Of a stretch of DNA of 64,000 nucleotides, positions 48,029 through 56,803 are shown piece after piece (the stretch's first letter is position 1; the number at the start of each line of letters is the position of its first letter). This DNA comes from Polaribacter filamentus (GTDB lineage: Bacteria; Bacteroidota; Bacteroidia; Flavobacteriales; Flavobacteriaceae): positions 1,171,001 to 1,235,000 of the forward strand of contig NZ_MQUA01000013.1 of NCBI RefSeq assembly GCF_002943715.1, read 5' to 3'. The translations under genes and the position numbers were made by a program. The notes beneath the pieces were generated by a model that was given only the letters and a program-made list of their open reading frames with translations, had not been told where the DNA came from and ran no database searches.

Positions 48029-50260
48029 ATGAAATCGAGTATTATTGCATTAACACTATTATTAACGCTAAATTTAAGTGCACAAGAAAAGAATAAAAAA
48101 GATAAATCCTTAGACTCTATACAAAAATTGGATGAAATATTTATCTCAAGCAACGCTATTTTTGGTAACAAATATATGGCAAAAAACAGAACAGGCTCTG
48201 CCTATTATTTGTCACCTAAAGAAATCCAAAAATTTGGTTTTACTGACATTAATAGAGCATTAAGAACAGTACCCGGAGTTACAATTTATGAAGAAGATGG
48301 CTTTGGTTTAAGACCAAATATTAGTTTAAGAGGTACATCACCAGAAAGAAGTTCTAAAATAACCTTAATGGAAGATGGCGTTTTAATTTCCCCTGCTCCT
48401 TATAGTGCTTCTTCTGCTTATTATTTTCCAACAATAGCAAGAATGGAAGCCGTAGAGATTTTAAAAGGTAGCAGTCAAATACAATTTGGTCCTTTTACAA
48501 CTGGTGGCGCTATTAATATGATTTCGGCTCAAATTCCCTCAGAATTTAGCGGTCAAGTTAGAGCGAGTTATGGTAGCTTTAATTCTAATCAATTACATGC
48601 AAAAATTGGTGGTGTAAATAAAACAGTTGGCTACATGGTGCAATATGTAAACTACGGTTCAGACGGATTTAAAACCTTACCAAGTGGTAAAAATACAGGT
48701 TTCAATAAAAATGATTTAGTGGCTAAAATTGCCGTTAATTTATTTCCAAATGCAGCATTAAAGCAATCTGTAGAGTTTAAATTTCAATATGCGGATGAAC
48801 TTGGTAATGAAACCTATTTAGGGTTATCAGAAAATGATTTTAATGAAAATCCGTTTTCTAGATATGCCTCTTCTAATGAAGATAAAATGACAACAAATCA
48901 TACCCAGTACATGTTTACTCATAAATTAGAAGTATCAAAAAATACTGTTATAACGACAACAGCTTATCAAAATTATTTTGCAAGAAATTGGTACAAACTA
49001 AATGATATTACGTTTAACGGTAATAAACAATCTATTGCCGCTATTTTAGAGGACCCTACTACTTTATCAAATCATTTTAATATTGTTAATGGAAGTGTTA
49101 ATTCTGATGCAGATGCCATCGGAATTAAAGCAAATAATAGAAAATACTTGGCACAAGGTATCCAAACAAAACTAGATTATCATTGGTATAAAGGTGATTC
49201 TTTTCATGATCTAGAAATTGGTGCTCGTTATCATTATGATGAAGAAGATCGTTTTCAATGGTTAGATAATTACAGCATTTCAAATACTGGAAATTTATCT
49301 TTAACAACTGCCGGGTTACCGGGAACAGATGCCAATAGAATAACGAGTGCAAAAGCTTTTGCTTCTTATATAACGTATAAATTAAAATATAATAATTGGA
49401 CAATTACTCCTGGCGTTAGATATGAAAACATAACGTTAACAAGAGCGGATTTTGGTAAAAGTGATATAAAAAGAAGTGGTGTAAATTTAGTCACTAGAGA
49501 AAATTCGGTTGGTGTATTTATACCAGGTATGGGTGCAAATTATAAATTTAATAATGATTTTTCTTTATTTGGTGGCGTTCATAAAGGCTTTTCTCCTCCG
49601 GGGAATCAAGAAGGTCAAGAGCCAGAAAAAAGTATCAACTACGAATTAGGTACCCGTTTTAATTTAGGTAAACTTCAAGGTGAATTCGTTGGTTTCTTTA
49701 ACGATTATTCAAACCTTTTAGGTAGTGATTTAGCTGCAACCGGCGGAACAGGTTCTTTAGACCAATTTAATGCAGGTGAAGTAAATGTAAACGGAATTGA
49801 AATCCTTTTAAACTATAATTTTTCGAATGAAAACGCCAGATTTTCTTGGCCTATTTCTTTCGGATATACCTTTACTAATACTGAATTTCAAAATAGTTTT
49901 GGTAGTTCTGATGGTTTATGGGGTGTTGTTGCCACAGGGGATGAATTGCCTTATATACCAAAACATCAATTAAATGCCGCTGTGTCTTTAGAGCACAAAT
50001 CGTTTGAAATTAATTTAAACGCGAGATTTAACGGAGAGTTTAGAACTTTAGCTGGAACTGGAAGTATCCCTGATAATGCAAGAGTAGATTCAAACTTTAT
50101 AATAGATGTATCTGGTAAATATTTTTTGACTAAAAACTTTATGCTAACTGCAAATATTATCAATTTATTAGACACTACATATGCTGTATCTAGAGTACCC
50201 GCAGGTTTAAGACCTGGACATCCATTTGGAGCTTATGCAGGATTTGATTTTAGATTTTAA
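48029..50260 (+). CDS. TonB-dependent outer membrane receptor (FecA-like)
   Basis: 743 aa. Signal peptide IALTLLLTLNLSAQ. A short N-terminal region carries the TonB-box-like LDEIFISSN. The plug domain reads DINRALRTVPGVTIYEEDG, LRGTSPERSSKITLMEDGV and VEILKGSSQIQFGPFTTGGA, as in Fe(III)-dicitrate receptors. The barrel ends GAYAGFDFRF. No carboxypeptidase-like domain is present. It is divergent from the DUF4856 unit and shares its promoter architecture. The ligand is probably a ferric chelate; this is by homology only. Confidence 0.92.
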   Translation: MKSSIIALTLLLTLNLSAQEKNKKDKSLDSIQKLDEIFISSNAIFGNKYMAKNRTGSAYYLSPKEIQKFGFTDINRALRTVPGVTIYEEDGFGLRPNISLRGTSPERSSKITLMEDGVLISPAPYSASSAYYFPTIARMEAVEILKGSSQIQFGPFTTGGAINMISAQIPSEFSGQVRASYGSFNSNQLHAKIGGVNKTVGYMVQYVNYGSDGFKTLPSGKNTGFNKNDLVAKIAVNLFPNAALKQSVEFKFQYADELGNETYLGLSENDFNENPFSRYASSNEDKMTTNHTQYMFTHKLEVSKNTVITTTAYQNYFARNWYKLNDITFNGNKQSIAAILEDPTTLSNHFNIVNGSVNSDADAIGIKANNRKYLAQGIQTKLDYHWYKGDSFHDLEIGARYHYDEEDRFQWLDNYSISNTGNLSLTTAGLPGTDANRITSAKAFASYITYKLKYNNWTITPGVRYENITLTRADFGKSDIKRSGVNLVTRENSVGVFIPGMGANYKFNNDFSLFGGVHKGFSPPGNQEGQEPEKSINYELGTRFNLGKLQGEFVGFFNDYSNLLGSDLAATGGTGSLDQFNAGEVNVNGIEILLNYNFSNENARFSWPISFGYTFTNTEFQNSFGSSDGLWGVVATGDELPYIPKHQLNAAVSLEHKSFEINLNARFNGEFRTLAGTGSIPDNARVDSNFIIDVSGKYFLTKNFMLTANIINLLDTTYAVSRVPAGLRPGHPFGAYAGFDFRF

Positions 50261-50299
50261 TATTCCTTGAAATACCTTATTTATAAACTTTAATTTTTG

Positions 50300-50342
50300 A
50301 TACAAAGAAACCGAACTTTTAGTTTGGTTTCTTTGTATTTTA
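50300..50342. terminator. terminator after the TonB receptor
   Basis: 17-bp stem ATACAAAGAAACC.../...GGTTTCTTTGTAT (arms 50300-50316, 50322-50338, one G-T wobble), loop TTTTA, T tract following. Confidence 0.92.
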
Positions 50343-50477
50343 AAAAGAAAGAATAGCCGCCAGTCTCTCAAATATCTTTGAGTTGCATTAAATGAACTAT
50401 CCTCTTATGGTAAATAACTTTATTTTGATATCTAATTTCAAAGATTGATTGTTCAAGGTTCAAAATTGTTAAGTAAT

Positions 50478-50906
50478 TCATTCTTTATTTAGCAATTCGC
50501 TAATAGAAAAAACATTAAATAATACATTTCTGTTAGATCTCGTTGGTAAAGCTTTATAATCTTGTTTATTTTCTTGAAAGTTTTTTAGAAATGCTGTTAA
50601 ACCTATTAAAGATTCTAACATGTTGGATTTTAAGTACACTATAAAATCAAATTCTGTTTCACTTGATAATAATCTAGCACCCGATTTTATCGCAGATTTC
50701 AAACCTTTATCGTGTTTTATATCTAATATAGAAATACTCTTTTTTGATTTAAATTGAATATCTTTTAATAAGCTTAAAGTATTATCTGAACTTGCATTAT
50801 TTACAAAGCAAATTTTATTTGTATTAATACTTGATAAATATCTTTTATCAAAACGACTTATTTCACTTTCATCATTTGAAAAAACAATAATTACTCCTGA
50901 GTTCAT
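50478..50906 (-). CDS. short glycosyltransferase family 2-like protein
   Basis: 142 aa. The order IIVFSNDESEI, ICFVNNASSDNTLSLLKDIQ, ISILDIKHDKGLKSAIKSGA and FDFIVYLKSN matches the nucleotide-binding half of GT-A glycosyltransferases (NNASSDNT loop, KG..AI..G helix). The catalytic DxD-type Asp after the strand is replaced (YLKSN), and the acceptor half is missing, so it may be inactive or a truncated gene. It lies next to the IS-disrupted LytTR gene. Confidence 0.6.
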   Translation of the reverse strand: MNSGVIIVFSNDESEISRFDKRYLSSINTNKICFVNNASSDNTLSLLKDIQFKSKKSISILDIKHDKGLKSAIKSGARLLSSETEFDFIVYLKSNMLESLIGLTAFLKNFQENKQDYKALPTRSNRNVLFNVFSISELLNKE

Positions 50907-51310
50907 TAATTAATCTTTTAAGTGTTCATAATTATTTATTAATGACAGGAAGAAATTATATTTGAATGCTACTCTTTATTTAAAATAACAGGGTATTTGA
51001 ACTAATTGATTAACTACTTTACTTATTTTTAAATTCATTGGCTTGTAAAGTTGTAATATCTCTTTTTATCAAAATTAGCAGTAATTCTTTCAGTGTGTCA
51101 AACTACTTTTACAAAGTTAGCAACGAATTAAAAATATTTTATTTATTTTCGTTCTATACCATTTAACTGTCGACAAAAGGCTTGATTGCCTTAGATGAAG
51201 ATTTTAAGTAAATCTGAGCGCTTCATTAATTCTGTTCTTTTAGACCTGCTAACCGGAATTACATCCTTTTTAATAAGAACACTATTATCTTGGATATCGA
51301 TAATTTCTTT

Positions 51311-51319
51311 AATATTAAT
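51311..51319. repeat. target-site duplication, left copy
   Basis: AATATTAAT directly left of the IS; identical 9-mer at 52704-52712 directly right of it. Confidence 0.88.
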
Positions 51320-52703
51320 CATTAGTGTCCGATAAATAATTTTAAAAGCAGGATTTCCATAGTTGGATTTCCTGCTTTATTTATATCTTGATTTTTACCA
51401 CAAAATTGAGATATGAACAAAAGTACACACTTTAGCGGAACACCAATAATTAAACAGATTTTAAAATATATACCACAAGCAGATATTACTCGGACAGCCA
51501 AAATCTATAACAGTGACCGCTACTACAAAAAGTTTAAAACCTACGACCATTTAGTCACGATGCTTTATGCCACAATGAGTGGAGTTTCCTCACTTAGAGA
51601 GTTGTCGACCGTTTTATTAGCTTGTGAAGGGCGTATCAGCCATTTAAATCTAAAACATTTCCCTAAGCGAAGTACATTGTCAGATGCTAACAAGAAAAGA
51701 ACCAGTGAAGTCTTTGGAGCAATTTATTCAAAATTATACAAACGCTACGCTCCATTTTTATCGGACAGCAGTCCATTAAAATCTCCTGTAAAGAATTTAA
51801 AAATTGTAGATTCTACCACAATCAGCCTATTTAGTGATATTTTAAAAGGAGTTGGTCGTAATCCTATTACAGGTAAGAAAAAAGGAGGTATAAAGATGCA
51901 CACAATGATAAATGCTTTGGAAGATGTACCTTGTCTGATACGTTTTAGCAGTGCTGCTACTCACGACCACACTTTTTTAAAAGAGTTAAATTTAGAGAAA
52001 GATTCTTTTGTCGTTTTTGATAAAGCATACAATGATTATCTCCAATATTTAGAGTGGACTTTAAATGATATTTACTTTGTAACTCGCCAAAAAGACAATG
52101 CTGTCTATAAAAGCATTAAAGAATTTGATTTAGCAGACAAAACAAGTGATGCAATACTAAAAGATGAACTTATATTGATAGAAAAAGACGATAAATCTAT
52201 TCAAATAAGAAGAGTTGCTTATTGGGATGCTACAAAAGAAAAGGTATATGAGTTTATCACCAATAATGCAGAAATATCTCCAGACCAAGTAGCAGATATA
52301 TACAAACACAGATGGCAGATTGAAACGATGTTTAAAAGACTCAAGCAGAACTTTCCCCTTAAATATTTTCTTGGAGATAATCAAAATGCAATAGAGATTC
52401 AGATATGGTCAGCATTAATCATTCAACTCATCATGCTTGTGATACAAAGAAAAATCAAACGAAAATGGGCATATTCAAATATGGTTTCTGTGATGAGATT
52501 TCATCTGATGACCTACATTGATCTGTTTAAATTTCTCGAAAACCCAAACAAACAATGGTGGGAACTCACATCAAAACCTCCAGATATACAACTGCAACTT
52601 TTTAAATAGACACCTTGCTAACTCAAAAAGAAAAATATAGAACGTGTTTACTGGGCTCAAAAATGGGTTTAATTAAATTTTGTAGTTTTATCGGACACTA
52701 ATG
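51320..52703 (+). mobile_element. complete IS4-family insertion sequence, 1384 bp
   Basis: The ends are 17-bp perfect terminal inverted repeats CATTAGTGTCCGATAAA (51320-51336 and, inverted, 52687-52703). A 9-bp direct target duplication AATATTAAT flanks them. One intact transposase gene fills the element. A hairpin (AAAGCAGGA...TCCTGCTTT, about 51348-51379) lies between the left end and the transposase and may damp read-through from outside. The identical ends, duplication and intact gene mean the insertion is recent. Confidence 0.92.
51413..52609 (+). CDS. IS4-family DDE transposase
   Basis: 398 aa. The catalytic triad is visible: Asp in KIVDSTTISLFSD, Asp in VVFDKAYNDYLQYLEW, Glu in the IS4 signature YKHRWQIETMFKRLK (Y-2-R-3-E-6-K spacing exact). 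A DUF4372-like N-terminal region (ILKYIPQADITRTAKIYNSD) and DHLVTMLYATMSGVSSLREL precede it. It cuts and pastes the surrounding element. The full length and clean frame suggest it is active. Confidence 0.95.
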   Translation: MNKSTHFSGTPIIKQILKYIPQADITRTAKIYNSDRYYKKFKTYDHLVTMLYATMSGVSSLRELSTVLLACEGRISHLNLKHFPKRSTLSDANKKRTSEVFGAIYSKLYKRYAPFLSDSSPLKSPVKNLKIVDSTTISLFSDILKGVGRNPITGKKKGGIKMHTMINALEDVPCLIRFSSAATHDHTFLKELNLEKDSFVVFDKAYNDYLQYLEWTLNDIYFVTRQKDNAVYKSIKEFDLADKTSDAILKDELILIEKDDKSIQIRRVAYWDATKEKVYEFITNNAEISPDQVADIYKHRWQIETMFKRLKQNFPLKYFLGDNQNAIEIQIWSALIIQLIMLVIQRKIKRKWAYSNMVSVMRFHLMTYIDLFKFLENPNKQWWELTSKPPDIQLQLFK

Positions 52704-52712
52704 AATATTAAT
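52704..52712. repeat. target-site duplication, right copy
   Basis: AATATTAAT directly right of the IS, matching 51311-51319. Confidence 0.88.
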
Positions 52713-52960
52713 AATAAAAGAGCAATGAATCTTTAAAAATAGAGGAATCTGGTAGTTTTTCTTCAATCTTCTTTAACGTTGAATGCACAACATAATTTTT
52801 TTCATCTGTTTTTATATGGACATAATCTCCTTTTACTTCTATTAAATAAATAGTAGACAAGTCAATTTTAACTAAACGCTTGTCTATATTCACATAAAAA
52901 TCATTAGTTGTATCCTTAGTTCAAAATAAAAGTTGACCGTGTTTATAGAAACAAACTTTA

Positions 52961-53047
52961 AAAACTATTAGAGAATTTGAAGAAAAAAACAATGTTTTAG
53001 CGGATGGTTTTATAGATCCCTTATCGTTAGAATTGATGTTTAAATAA
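52961..53047 (+). pseudogene. C-terminal remnant of an unknown gene
   Basis: A start-less 28-codon frame (REFEEKNNVLADGFIDPLSL and so on to a stop) between the LytTR remnant and menE. It reads like a genuine protein end. The family is not recognised; probably left by the same deletion that removed the receiver domain of the LytTR gene. Confidence 0.3.
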
Positions 53048-53058
53048 AGTTCTAAATC

Positions 53059-54150
53059 TTATAATTTTAATAAATCCAATGTTTTTCTTCGTTGGATTTT
53101 TTTTGTACCTGTTTCTATAAAATTTCTTAAACAATAAATTTCTTTCGGAATTTCAAATTTTGATAATGATTTTAAATTTTGAACTTCTTTTTTTATAAAC
53201 AATTGAATATCAAGTTTCTTAGAACTATCTAACTCAATAATTAAAATCAATTTTTCGCCTAATTTTTTATCAGGAATTCCTGCAACAAAAAAACGGTTTG
53301 TAATTATTTCTGATAGCTTCTCCTCTATTTCTTCTGGGTGTAATTTAATTCCGCCAGAATTAATAACAGTATCAAAGCGCCCTAACCATTCAAATTCAGT
53401 ATCAGAAATCAACTGAACCACATCATTTGTAAAAATGATTTCATCGGAAACTTTTGGCGCATTAATAACCAAACAATTTCTATCATCTATATAAATTGTT
53501 ACATTTGGTAACGTTTTATAAAATGATTGTTTCGTGATTCGACCCTTCGATGATGAAAAATTATTTAACTTTTTGACTGCAATATGAGTAATGGTTTCTG
53601 TCATCCCGTAGGTTGCAAAAATTACAGTAAAAACATCTTTAATTTTAGTTTTCAACTCTTTTGAAACTACTCCGCCACCAACTATTAATTTTTTTATTTT
53701 AGAGAGTTTAAAAATGGAATTTTCCAATTGTAAAGGTACCATTGCGGAAAAATCATATTCCTTATCAACTTTTTCTAAAGGATGTGAATTTGGTGCTATA
53801 ACATCTAAATGCCAGCCTAAAGTAAGAGCCCTAATTAACATTAATTTGCCGGCAATATACGCAGTTGGCAAACATAACAAAGCAGTTGTGTTTTCTTGTA
53901 AATCAAAGTATTTACCCGTTGCAATTGCAGAATTTAAAACAAATTCTTTTTTTAATAAAATAAGTTTTGGTTTTCCTGTAGAACCAGAAGTTTGTACTGT
54001 AATGTTTTTATCCGAAGAAAACCAACTTTCTAAAAAGTGATGAATTTCGTCAGAAAAACCTTTTGTATGCGCTAATATTTCATCCACAGAAGTAAATGAA
54101 CATCCATTTAATTGAAAACTTTTATGAAATTTAATCTGCTCCGATTTCAT
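53059..54150 (-). CDS. menE: o-succinylbenzoate--CoA ligase-like (AMP-binding) enzyme
   Basis: 363 aa, short for the family. The ATP-binding loop is TVQTSGSTGKPKLILLKK. Further motifs are FATYGMTETITHIAVKK (adenylate-forming signature), the hinge Asp region EWLGRFDTVINSGGIKLHPEE and the C-terminal Lys in GTKKIQRRKT. With menC and menA nearby, activation of o-succinylbenzoate to its CoA ester in menaquinone synthesis is the likely role. The first 20 nt overlap the end of the CPBP gene. The start is ATG at 54150. Confidence 0.88.
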   Translation of the reverse strand: MKSEQIKFHKSFQLNGCSFTSVDEILAHTKGFSDEIHHFLESWFSSDKNITVQTSGSTGKPKLILLKKEFVLNSAIATGKYFDLQENTTALLCLPTAYIAGKLMLIRALTLGWHLDVIAPNSHPLEKVDKEYDFSAMVPLQLENSIFKLSKIKKLIVGGGVVSKELKTKIKDVFTVIFATYGMTETITHIAVKKLNNFSSSKGRITKQSFYKTLPNVTIYIDDRNCLVINAPKVSDEIIFTNDVVQLISDTEFEWLGRFDTVINSGGIKLHPEEIEEKLSEIITNRFFVAGIPDKKLGEKLILIIELDSSKKLDIQLFIKKEVQNLKSLSKFEIPKEIYCLRNFIETGTKKIQRRKTLDLLKL

Positions 54151-55108
54151 CTAAAACGCTATAATTATCTTTTAAATTTACTGGGTCATTAACATTCCCT
54201 GTCAATTTTTCCAGCCAATTTTTCCAGCCATATTTTTTTGAAAACATCCATAAAATTAAAGGATATAGAATAAAAACCGGAATAAACATTTCCCAAGTTA
54301 CAGAAGGTTCTGATGTATCAATAAATAAAGCATCCGTTTGAAAAACCATCCAATCTGTAGTTACTAAAAATGCTGCAATCATATTATTTGCTGCGTGTAA
54401 ACCAAGCGCTAACTCTGTACCTTCATCCATTAAAGTTGTAATTCCATAGAAAAACCCTGTTCCAATATAAAAAACCATGAGTATGCTTCCTAATTTCTGA
54501 ACCTCAGGATTTGCACCATGTAACAAGCCAAAACAAACCGAAGTTATAACTAAAGGAACCCATTTATTTTTTGCTAAAACCCCTAATCCTTGCATAAAAT
54601 AACCTCTAAACAACAACTCCTCTAAACTTGTTTGCAAGGGAATAAATACTATTGAAATTGCTACTAAAATAAAAAATGGTTTTGCGTTAAAATTAAACGT
54701 ATAATTTTCTGGAGCTAAATAAATACCGATTACAGAGAGTACCACAACTAAAATACCCCAGCTTAAAAATCCAAACAAAAACCGTTTCCAATCAATTTTT
54801 TTTCTACTCGTAACTAAAGATGTTATGGTTCTTTTATGAATATATTTAATACCAATTAGTAAAAAAACCAATCCTACAGCAAACATAAAAAGCATTAAAA
54901 ATAAAAATAAATTTTTGTTGATGCCTAAGGTCATAAAATTATTTGCGGCAGCATTTGCAAACTCAGTCATATTTTCAGTAGACGCAAAAGCCGTCATTAC
55001 TAAAGGAATTACACCTAAAATTTGCCATCCAATAAAAACTAAAATAATAGTAAATATCCAATGATACCATTCATTATTTCCTTTATAAGCTTGTTGTATG
55101 TAATTCAT
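54131..55108 (-). CDS. CPBP-family intramembrane metalloprotease
   Basis: 325 aa with about eight membrane helices. Conserved motifs are LEELLFRGYFMQGL (EExxxR), FGLLHGANPE (FxxxH) and the last-motif Asn in HAANNMIAAF (HxxxN), the Rce1/CPBP set of active-site residues. Bacterial members are known in immunity to own bacteriocins and in protein processing, but the role here is unknown. It lies between menC and menE, overlapping menE. Confidence 0.9.
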   Translation of the reverse strand: MNYIQQAYKGNNEWYHWIFTIILVFIGWQILGVIPLVMTAFASTENMTEFANAAANNFMTLGINKNLFLFLMLFMFAVGLVFLLIGIKYIHKRTITSLVTSRKKIDWKRFLFGFLSWGILVVVLSVIGIYLAPENYTFNFNAKPFFILVAISIVFIPLQTSLEELLFRGYFMQGLGVLAKNKWVPLVITSVCFGLLHGANPEVQKLGSILMVFYIGTGFFYGITTLMDEGTELALGLHAANNMIAAFLVTTDWMVFQTDALFIDTSEPSVTWEMFIPVFILYPLILWMFSKKYGWKNWLEKLTGNVNDPVNLKDNYSVLDEIGAD

Positions 55109-55128
55109 TTTTTTATGTATAAATTTAA

Positions 55129-56166
55129 TTACTTTAAATTAAAGTTCCAATTTAACACTGAATTGTATGTCAATGTTCCGTTTTTAACCTGCAAAGGACT
55201 CTCAAAATTATTTGTAAACAAACCGCCAGTTCCTAAACCTTGTGGCAAGTTACTTTTTAAAGTATAGGTAAATTGTGCAATTGCATTGAGCCCAATATTA
55301 CTTTCTAGTGCGGATGTAATCCACCAATCACAACTATTTTCTTTTGCTAAATTAATCCATTCTTGGCTGCCAGCAAAACCCCCAATTAAACTTGGTTTTA
55401 AAATGATAAATTGCGGTTGTATTGTTTGTAATAATTCCTTTTTTTCTTCGGATTTAAAAACTCCAATTAATTCTTCATCTAACGCAATTGGCAAAGGCGT
55501 ATTAGCACATAATGCAGCCATTTCTTGAACTTGCCCTTGTTTTATGGGTTGTTCAATAGAATGGATTTCTAATGCTGATAATCGTTCTAATTTTTCTAAA
55601 GCATTCTTAGGGTTAAAAGCTCCATTTGCATCCACTCTTAATTCGATTTCTTTGGATGAGAATTCTTTTCTGATGGATTTTAGCAACTCAATTTCCGCAT
55701 CAAAATTAATGGCACCAATTTTCATTTTGATGCAAGAAAAACCTGTTTTTAATTTTTCTTTTATTTGATCTTTCATAAACTGCTTCTCGCCCATCCAAAT
55801 CAAACCATTTATGGCAATAGCTTCGTTTCCTTTTGTGAATTCTGATGGAAATAACTCAAACTTATCATCCCTTTTAAGTGATAAAAAAGCTTGTTCTAAT
55901 GCGAATTGAATTGATGGAAAGTTAAAAACTTCTGATACTAAATTTTCTAAACCTAGGTTGATATTCTTACAAACCCAACTTAGTTTTTCTTCGTAATTAG
56001 GAACATCATCGATACTTAAACCTCGGAATAATCCTGTTTCTCCAATTCCGTTTTTACCATTTTCTTCTAAAATGATAAACCACGTTTCTTTTGTTTTTAA
56101 AACCCCACGCGATGTTCCACTAGGGTTTTTAAAATTAAGAATATATCTTTTATAACTGGCTTTTAT
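55129..56166 (-). CDS. menC: o-succinylbenzoate synthase
   Basis: About 346 aa of the enolase superfamily. It starts KASYKRYILNFKNPSGTSRG, has FSCIKMKIGAINFDAE (catalytic Lys of KxK), LRVDANGAF (metal Asp), HSIEQPIKQGQ (metal Glu), LDEELIGVF and ILKPSLIGG (second Lys). It dehydrates SHCHC to o-succinylbenzoate in menaquinone synthesis. The frame is open to 56235, but the TTG at 56166 gives the family start; the extra 23 residues upstream are not typical. menE and menA are close by. Confidence 0.88.
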   Translation of the reverse strand: MKASYKRYILNFKNPSGTSRGVLKTKETWFIILEENGKNGIGETGLFRGLSIDDVPNYEEKLSWVCKNINLGLENLVSEVFNFPSIQFALEQAFLSLKRDDKFELFPSEFTKGNEAIAINGLIWMGEKQFMKDQIKEKLKTGFSCIKMKIGAINFDAEIELLKSIRKEFSSKEIELRVDANGAFNPKNALEKLERLSALEIHSIEQPIKQGQVQEMAALCANTPLPIALDEELIGVFKSEEKKELLQTIQPQFIILKPSLIGGFAGSQEWINLAKENSCDWWITSALESNIGLNAIAQFTYTLKSNLPQGLGTGGLFTNNFESPLQVKNGTLTYNSVLNWNFNLK

Positions 56167-56257
56167 CAATTTATAAAGTATTAATAGTTTTAAATTAGGT
56201 ATCTTTTTTCTCCAAAAGGAGAAAAAGCATTCCAACTAAAATAGCGTGAAAATAGTA

Positions 56258-56794
56258 CTAAAAATTATCAATTGAAGGCTTTCTTTCCTCAATATACGTT
56301 TTCAAATTATTCAAATACGATTGGTCTTGTTTTTGGAAAGTTCCTTTAAAATAAGGAAACATGCACGCCATTAAATACGATTCACTTTGACAACTAGAAT
56401 TTGATGTGATTGTTGTAATTCCATTTTTTTCTTTAAAAATATAATCATCACGTTTTAACATATTTTCAGCATCAAAAAATAAGGTTACTTTTTCATTTTT
56501 AACATACGCAATTACTCTTTGAGTCATCTCAATATCTTGACCTTGATTATCAATAATAATTTTATAATTGCTTCCTGTTTTTCCAATAGTTTCGTTAATT
56601 ACCTCAAAAGACTTTATTTCTGGAATCCATTTTTTTATATTTTCTGAATTACTAAATGTTTCAAAAACTTCTTCTATAGGTTTATTTATATCAATTTGAG
56701 TTGTGTAACTGGTTTCTTTTATCAACAAACCAGTTGCCAAGAATACAACAACAAAAGCCGTTATAATTCCTAAAATTATTTTTATTGTTTTCAT
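56258..56794 (-). CDS. membrane-anchored SRPBCC-family protein
   Basis: 178 aa. One N-terminal helix (residues 5-25, IILGIITAFVVVFLATGLLI), then a START/polyketide-cyclase-like domain (INKPIEEVFETFSNSENIKKWIPEI, a typical first helix). The fold binds hydrophobic ligands; no ligand is known here. It is in the menaquinone gene run between menC and menA, so a lipid- or quinone-related job is possible but unproven. Confidence 0.78.
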   Translation of the reverse strand: MKTIKIILGIITAFVVVFLATGLLIKETSYTTQIDINKPIEEVFETFSNSENIKKWIPEIKSFEVINETIGKTGSNYKIIIDNQGQDIEMTQRVIAYVKNEKVTLFFDAENMLKRDDYIFKEKNGITTITSNSSCQSESYLMACMFPYFKGTFQKQDQSYLNNLKTYIEERKPSIDNF

Positions 56795-56803
56795 AAGTTA
56801 TAT

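Larger units (their letters stand above)
51191..52920 (-). pseudogene. LytTR-domain regulator, split by IS4-family element
   Basis: The right flank (52704-52920) encodes the first part of a LytTR DNA-binding domain (VNIDKRLVKIDLSTIYLIEV, DYVHIKT, STLKKIEEKLP). The left flank (51191-51319) encodes the rest (IINIKEIIDIQDNSVLIKKD, IPVSRSKRTELMKRSDLL). Excising the IS and one target copy, and adding one base in the A5 run at 52735-52739, joins them through LKIHCSFIINIKEI. No receiver domain is present upstream (a stop at 52921-52923). The regulator is dead or was already truncated before insertion. Confidence 0.8.
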
